Shown: positions 59,661 to 64,000 of the stretch, piece by piece
Layout of the letters: each line of letters starts with the position of its first letter
How positions within the stretch are numbered: position 1 is the first letter of the stretch
Source of the DNA: Paenibacillus lupini
GTDB lineage: Bacteria > Bacillota > Bacilli > Paenibacillales > Paenibacillaceae
Assembly: GCF_011761355.1 (NCBI RefSeq)
Contig: NZ_JAASRW010000003.1
Coordinates: 124,001-188,000, forward strand
Reading direction: 5' to 3'
Length of the DNA stretch: 64,000 nucleotides
Notes under the pieces: model-generated
Seen by the model: the letters and a program-made list of their open reading frames with translations, nothing else
What the model was told of the DNA's origin: nothing
Database searches by the model: none
Translations under genes and position numbers: made by a program

Positions 59661-60200
59661 CGCTAGTTTGGTGAATTGCGGGAGAAGTCAGTGAAAGAGC
59701 AGATAGTAGTAGGGATATATGACGAGTTGGATAGGTGATAGGAAAGTTGCCTGGAGTGTGAATAGCGCTAGTTAGGTGAATTGCGGGAGAAGTAGGCGAA
59801 AGAGCAGATAGTAGTAGGGATATATGATGAGTTGGATTGGTGAGAGGGCAAATACTTGGAGTGTGAATAGTGTTAGTTGGGTGTTATGTGGGAGAAGTCG
59901 GTGAAAGGCAGATAGTAGTAGGGATATATGATGAGTTGGATAGGTGAGAGGGCAGATACTTGGAGTGTTAATAGCGCTAGTTAAGTGATATGCGGGAGAA
60001 GTCGGTGAAAGGGCAGATAGTAGTTGAAATATATGACGGGTTTAATGAGTGAGTAGGCAGGTGGTTGAAATTCGATTGAGGTAGGTGAAAGGGACAAATG
60101 GGAGTGGGAATAGATAACGGAATGGATGGGTAAAGAGGCAGGTATTTGGAATGTGAGAGAGGTAGGTGAAAAGGCAGATAGTTCGAATATAAGAACGTTT
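59661..60200. repeat. ~105-bp purine-rich tandem minisatellite
   Basis: Units begin with cgctagtt or tgttagtt at 59661, 59766, 59871 and 59975 (periods 105, 105, 104), each containing gggagaag, gcagatagtagtagggatatatga and gagttggataggtga blocks; copies after about 60080 decay. The plus strand is mostly G/A. No frame is protein-like. Confidence 0.85.
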
Positions 60201-61059
60201 GGTGGTCGGAATTAGCGCTCCGATGGAGGATATAACGGGGTTGATAACGGAGAAAAGAAAGCGGTTGAATGCTATGACAAATGGATCAAATCGCACTAAA
60301 ACGGCTGGTGATTGAGTGAGAAAAGCATCCAAACGAGTGAGAATGAGCGCGAAAGCATGATGATTGTTATCACAAAACCCATCCTACAGGCGGCCTAGGG
60401 GACCCCCAAAATGGGTTGCTGCTGCGCTCAAACCAATTGTCCAATGTCCTACCGCTGGACTAGGTTATTTACAATTAGTTCAAAGGAGATGGCAAGCAAC
60501 TAGCGTAATAACGGTATTTTTCAATCACTAGTATCCTTTATGATGAAAAACGACATCAAATGTTCATGAATTGCCATTGCTCAAGCCATCATTTACTGCT
60601 TGATTCTGCCTAATCAGGGTCAATAGACTATAAAATAAGGACAAACCTAGGCCAACTGGCAGGAAATCGGGAGGGTTGTCCTTTATGAGAATACTCTTAT
60701 CATTTTTGACCTACCGGGCAATATCCCGATTCTGCTACTGTCTGTGGCAAAAGTCCTTGCATTCTACTCGGCATTAACCTCCCCACACATTATTTCCTCC
60801 TGCTTCCATATTCCGCAGAGCCCGCTGTTATGCGGAAAATCACGATTTTTGCAAAATCCTGACTCTATGCCAATGGATGTGTTTTAGATACCTAGAAATA
60901 CATCGATTTTGATCGAATAATACATGAATTTACTGGAAATAATTCTCTCTTTTACATTAATTCATGATGAGAAATATGAAAAGCTAGGAAATTCAGCATG
61001 CAATAGTAATCAAAAAATGATAACAGCCGCCTAATTGAAAATATTACCTTCTTCCCTCA
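60201..61059. other. long gene-free stretch before the exopolysaccharide operon
   Basis: No convincing gene. A hairpin at 60637-60683 (aaggacaaacct with gggttgtcctt, inner gcca/tggc) follows a TATAAA at 60629 and ends in ctttatg; it could be a small RNA or orphan terminator. A tRNA-like stretch at about 60380-60470 is discussed under rejected items. Confidence 0.4.
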
Positions 61060-61088
61060 TTGTCAGGGGGACCCTTGTGACATAATCA
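61060..61088 (+). promoter_or_regulatory. candidate promoter of the exopolysaccharide operon
   Basis: TTGTCA (61060-61065) with CATAAT (61081-61086, 15-bp spacer) or TAATCA (61083-61088, 17-bp spacer). The non-ideal spacing suggests an activated promoter. Confidence 0.45.
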
Positions 61089-61129
61089 AAGTCGAATGTT
61101 GATGGAAAGGGATGGAGGTTATTGTCGTT

Positions 61130-61894
61130 TTGAGCAGCCAATTGGATTTAAAGGAAATAGTGTGGCTCGTTCGGAAAAAGCTTTGGCTCGTCATTATCGT
61201 GACCCTTATTGGTGCGACAGCGGCGGGAGCCTATAGTGCATGGGTGATGAAGCCTGTCTATCAAGCCTATACGAAACTGATCGTCAACTCGACAGCGGGT
61301 CAGGCGGGATCGTTCAAGCTGGATCTGAATATGATCAACACAAATTTAAGCTTAATTAATACGTACAAGGAAATTATTCGTACCCCGGCCATTATGGATC
61401 TGGTGGTACAGAAACATCCTGAGCTCGAGCTGACGACGGATCAGCTTATGCATAATATCCGGTTCAGCTCGGTAAATGGAACGCAGGTCGTTACCATTTC
61501 TTATTTGGACACGGACTACAAAAGAGCAGCACAAGTGGTTAATTCAGTCTCCTATGTATTTCAACAGCAAATTCCACTCATTATGAAGGTCGACAACGTG
61601 TACATCCTTCATACAGCAGACCTCGATGATCAGCCTGTGAAGGTAAAGCCGGATACGAAGCTGAACACGGCAATCGGTTTTGTCGCAGCATTCCTACTCT
61701 CGATTACACTTGTTCTGGCCCTTAACTATTTCGATGATACGATCCGCACGGAAGCGGATGTGGAACGGTATCTTGGCCTTCCTACGCTGGCAGCCATACC
61801 GAATATTAAGCAAGGCGATCTGAAGCCGAAGACACTCTCTATAAGTAAGACGACGAGTACAGGGAAGGACGGTGAGAAGAATGTCACGCAGTGA
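61130..61894 (+). CDS. Wzz/CapA-type polysaccharide co-polymerase (kinase activator)
   Basis: 254 residues from TTG 61130 (ggagg 11 bases upstream; ATG 61112 overlaps its own site). Two membrane helices (about 18-40, LWLVIIVTLIGATAAGAYSA; about 180-200, NTAIGFVAAFLLSITLVLA) enclose an extracytoplasmic chain-length domain. Pro-rich PVKVKPDTKLN precedes the second helix as in Wzz proteins. The cytoplasmic tail activates the BY-kinase encoded next, which overlaps it by 14 bases. Confidence 0.9.
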   Translation: MSSQLDLKEIVWLVRKKLWLVIIVTLIGATAAGAYSAWVMKPVYQAYTKLIVNSTAGQAGSFKLDLNMINTNLSLINTYKEIIRTPAIMDLVVQKHPELELTTDQLMHNIRFSSVNGTQVVTISYLDTDYKRAAQVVNSVSYVFQQQIPLIMKVDNVYILHTADLDDQPVKVKPDTKLNTAIGFVAAFLLSITLVLALNYFDDTIRTEADVERYLGLPTLAAIPNIKQGDLKPKTLSISKTTSTGKDGEKNVTQ

Positions 61895-62567
61895 TCTTAA
61901 ACTTCGCCCGGTTGTAGCCGACGCAAATCCGACTTCTCCGATCTCAGAAGCGTACCGAACCTTACGTACGAATCTGCAATATGCCGAGACGGACCGTCCG
62001 CTGCAGCTGCTTATGGTGACTTCGGCGGGACCAAAGGAAGGCAAATCAACAACGATTATGAATTTGGCGGTTACTTATGCTCAGATGGAAAAGCGGACGA
62101 TTCTCGTTGACGCGGACCTTCGAAAGCCAACAGCCCATTTCACTTTTGGTCTAACTAATCGAACGGGACTGTCGCATGTCCTGTCCGGACAGGCAGATCT
62201 GAGAGAAGTGGTAAAGGAAAGTCGTATTCCGGGGCTTGATGTGATGACCTCCGGACCGATTCCGCCAAATCCTTCGGAGCTGTTAGGTTCATCTCGAATG
62301 GATGCGCTGCTTGATCAGCTTCGTGAGCAGTACGATATCGTCTTGATCGATACGCCGCCAGTGCTTGCAGTTGCGGATGCGCAGGTTGTGTCCTCGAAAA
62401 GTGACGGTGTGCTGCTTGTCGTGAATGCTCGTACTGGTAAAAGACAGCATGCAATCAAAGCACGGAATGCACTGCAATTCGTGCAGGCAAGAATCGTTGG
62501 TATTGCCCTCAATCAAACCGCTCACCGCGATGCGGGTCCTTATTACGAATACGTAGATCGGACGTGA
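61881..62567 (+). CDS. CpsD/CapB-family tyrosine autokinase (BY-kinase)
   Basis: 228 residues from ATG 61881 (GTG 61872 possible). Walker A SAGPKEGKSTT, Walker A' ILVDADLRKP, Walker B IVLIDTPP; the N-terminal ISEAYRTLRTNLQYA contacts the partner. The C-terminal tyrosine cluster is short (GPYYEYVDRT, three Tyr). Works with the Wzz-like protein to control polysaccharide chain assembly by cycles of autophosphorylation. Confidence 0.93.
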   Translation: MSRSDLKLRPVVADANPTSPISEAYRTLRTNLQYAETDRPLQLLMVTSAGPKEGKSTTIMNLAVTYAQMEKRTILVDADLRKPTAHFTFGLTNRTGLSHVLSGQADLREVVKESRIPGLDVMTSGPIPPNPSELLGSSRMDALLDQLREQYDIVLIDTPPVLAVADAQVVSSKSDGVLLVVNARTGKRQHAIKARNALQFVQARIVGIALNQTAHRDAGPYYEYVDRT

Positions 62568-62616
62568 GACGACCCCAATCTAAAGCGGTATAAACCTGTT
62601 TAGAACAAGTTGATGC

Positions 62617-62653
62617 TTACGAAGCAAGAATTGCTTTACGAAGCAAGAATTGC
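62617..62653 (+). repeat. perfect 18-bp direct repeat in the exopolysaccharide operon
   Basis: ttacgaagcaagaattgc occurs at 62617-62634 and 62636-62653, period 19. Each copy contains a gctt-acg-aagc mini-hairpin. It lies in the leader between kinase and dehydratase genes. Confidence 0.75.
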
Positions 62654-62682
62654 CTCACAAATTTTTTAAGGAGGAATTCATT

Positions 62683-64000
62683 GTGCTGGCTCATTATCGG
62701 ACAAAAGTCATTGTAGCGGGGGATTTGGCAGCTATGCTTGTCAGCTTCGCTATAGCGTATGCGCTTGAACCATCAGCTCCGCAAGGCGGGGCTATTGCCT
62801 GGCTGGCTTATGCAGCTTTAGCAGCAGTCGTCGGGTTCTGGAGGCTTCATCGGATGCGGCTTCACCGCCGGATCTGGCAATATACTGGCATCTCCGACAT
62901 GCTCTGCCTGCTGCAGGTCGCACTGGCTGCGGCTGTTATCCCTTTTGCGGCTTGGTGGGTGATGCAAGGTGAAGCACATACGCTCTTGATGCTGCATCAC
63001 GCAGCAGGCATCTTCTTGCTTATGGCTGGCCCGCGCCTTACCTGGCGTATTTTCTGCGATAAATACAGTGTAAGTAAGCCCGCTGTTGATAGCCGCCGCG
63101 CCTTGATCATTGGTGCAGGCAGCTGCGGTACGCTGATCGCGAAGGAAATGCAGCAGAACGACGGAGTTAGCGTAACGCCGGTAGGTTTTATTGATGACGA
63201 CCCTTATAAGCACCTGATGGATGTCCTTGGTCTACCTGTTCTAGGCAACCGCCGGGAGATTGCTTGTGTCGTGGAATCACACCATATTGACGAGATTATT
63301 ATCGCGATGCCGTCGGTATCGAAGTCACAAATCTCTGAGCTTGTTAACCTTTGCAAAACAACGAAAGCCAAGCTGAAGATCGTTCCGGATCTGCAGGATA
63401 TGATTGATAACCGTGGTGCGGCAGGCCGTATGCGTGATGTCAGCGTTGAAGACCTGCTCGGGCGTGACCCGATCCGAACGGATCTCGAGCATATTGCTGG
63501 TTATGTTCAAAATAAAGTGGTTCTCGTAACAGGTGCGGGTGGTTCAATCGGCTCCGAGCTTTGCCGCCAGATCGCTCCTTTCGCACCAAGCAAGCTGCTG
63601 CTTCTTGGTCACGGCGAGAACAGTATTTATACGATTGAGATGGAAATGCGCAGTCTTTTCCCTCACTTGCCGATCGAAACAGTGATTGCGGATGTTCAGG
63701 ACCGGACGCGTATCGATAGTGTATTTGCTAAATTCAAGCCGCAGGTTGTCTTCCATGCCGCAGCCCATAAGCATGTGCCGCTGATGGAGCGTAACCCTGC
63801 AGAAGCGATTAAAAACAACGTATTTGGTACCAAAAATGTAGCCGAATGCGCAGATGCATATGGAGCAGAGCGTTTCGTGCTCATCTCCACAGATAAAGCC
63901 GTTAACCCAACAAGCGTTATGGGAACAACGAAACGGATTGCCGAGATGTTCATTCAAAGTCTCGACATGCACAGTAATACGAAGTTTGTAGCGGTGCGAT
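62683..64000 (+). CDS. EpsC/CapD-type nucleotide-sugar 4,6-dehydratase (3' end outside window)
   Basis: Open to the last base; 439 residues visible from GTG 62683, behind aaggagg. About four N-terminal membrane helices (residues 8-120), a CoA_binding_3-like Rossmann domain from about 140 (RALIIGAGSCGTLIAKEM, VGFIDDDPYKH), then the extended SDR domain from about 280 with nucleotide loop VLVTGAGGSIGSEL, VFHAAAHKHVPLME and STDKAVNPTSVMGTTKR. The family makes UDP-4-keto-6-deoxy-sugars for capsule or exopolysaccharide (UDP-GlcNAc 4,6-dehydratase in EpsC). Third gene of the operon. Confidence 0.93.
   Translation, partial: MLAHYRTKVIVAGDLAAMLVSFAIAYALEPSAPQGGAIAWLAYAALAAVVGFWRLHRMRLHRRIWQYTGISDMLCLLQVALAAAVIPFAAWWVMQGEAHTLLMLHHAAGIFLLMAGPRLTWRIFCDKYSVSKPAVDSRRALIIGAGSCGTLIAKEMQQNDGVSVTPVGFIDDDPYKHLMDVLGLPVLGNRREIACVVESHHIDEIIIAMPSVSKSQISELVNLCKTTKAKLKIVPDLQDMIDNRGAAGRMRDVSVEDLLGRDPIRTDLEHIAGYVQNKVVLVTGAGGSIGSELCRQIAPFAPSKLLLLGHGENSIYTIEMEMRSLFPHLPIETVIADVQDRTRIDSVFAKFKPQVVFHAAAHKHVPLMERNPAEAIKNNVFGTKNVAECADAYGAERFVLISTDKAVNPTSVMGTTKRIAEMFIQSLDMHSNTKFVAVR

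Noticed and set aside
60042..60332. 96-codon minus-strand frame with repeated TYLxxIxxTCLxTH segments.
   Set aside because: A by-product of the purine-rich tandem repeat read as pyrimidine codons; no start signal.
60380..60470. tRNA-like stretch on the minus strand (tagtccagcggtaggac resembles a D-arm).
   Set aside because: No matching 7-bp acceptor stem, no T-loop GTTCRA sequence, and the expected anticodon loop lacks U33. At most a decayed fragment.
60637..60683. c-di-GMP or other known riboswitch before the exopolysaccharide operon.
   Set aside because: The hairpin lacks the conserved GEMM core, and it is about 430 bases from the operon start. Left as an unassigned hairpin.
62568..62682. 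EAR antitermination element as in B. subtilis eps.
   Set aside because: The gap is only about 115 bases and contains a direct repeat instead of the EAR fold.

Overview
The window looks like a chromosome segment of a spore-forming Gram-positive bacterium close to Paenibacillus. Evidence: YesM/YesN sensor systems paired with LplA/LplB/YtcP-type sugar importers, a spore-coat transglutaminase (Tgl), a RacA-like chromosome-anchoring protein, KimA behind a ydaO (c-di-AMP) riboswitch, PbuG behind a purine riboswitch, many GTG/TTG starts behind strong AGGAGG-type ribosome sites, and U-rich intrinsic terminators after most units. I see no rRNA, no convincing tRNA, no insertion sequence, no CRISPR array and no prophage.

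Layout. 1-11.3 kb is a carbohydrate/nucleoside block: the end of a GH78 alpha-L-rhamnosidase, an AraC regulator, a nucleoside hydrolase and a Gfo/Idh/MocA dehydrogenase, then a YesM kinase, a short YesN regulator, a sugar-binding lipoprotein, two permeases and a PhyH-type dioxygenase. 11.4-14.6 kb holds a cold-shock pair (Csp, YdjO), a Fur-controlled FhuF-like iron reductase, an SDR and a small acidic protein. 15-23.3 kb holds a secreted protein with a copper-amine-oxidase-N domain, a frameshifted VOC gene, an acyltransferase, a GH3 beta-glucosidase and the riboswitch-controlled K+ importer KimA. 23.4-29.5 kb is regulator plus efflux: TetR-MMPL, an aldo/keto reductase, and an MFS transporter divergent from HxlR. 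29.6-40.5 kb holds a 1251-residue seven-repeat DUF11 protein, a conserved hypothetical, a membrane FtsH-like AAA protease, a HAD phosphatase, ribokinase, a polysaccharide deacetylase and small unknowns. 40.9-44.6 kb is a glucuronate/mannonate operon (GntR, UxuA, UxuB, aldo/keto reductase). 44.7-52.2 kb holds a lipoprotein, RacA, PbuG, Tgl, an AraC regulator divergent from a Gfo/Idh-isomerase pair, and a 39-residue membrane protein. 53-59.4 kb holds mqnB-mqnD of the futalosine menaquinone route, a lactonase, a GC-rich APH-like kinase, and TetR plus a 14-TM MFS pump. 61-64 kb begins an exopolysaccharide operon (Wzz, BY-kinase, EpsC-type dehydratase, cut by the window edge).

The most unusual feature is in the gaps. 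Six intergenic regions carry quasi-palindromes whose sequence differs from locus to locus but whose centre-to-centre spacing is almost the same: 51-52, then 62-64 or 72-74, then 51-52 bp. This is close to 5, 6 or 7 turns of B-DNA. A seventh region (26.4 kb) is similar but spaced 50-58-50. Several arrays sit beside purine-rich minisatellites (about 105-bp units at 59.7-60.2 kb), and one locus has a separate ~160-bp imperfect hairpin. The arrays lie mostly at gene 3' ends or between convergent genes. They look like a BIME-like repeat system in which geometry is kept more strictly than sequence.
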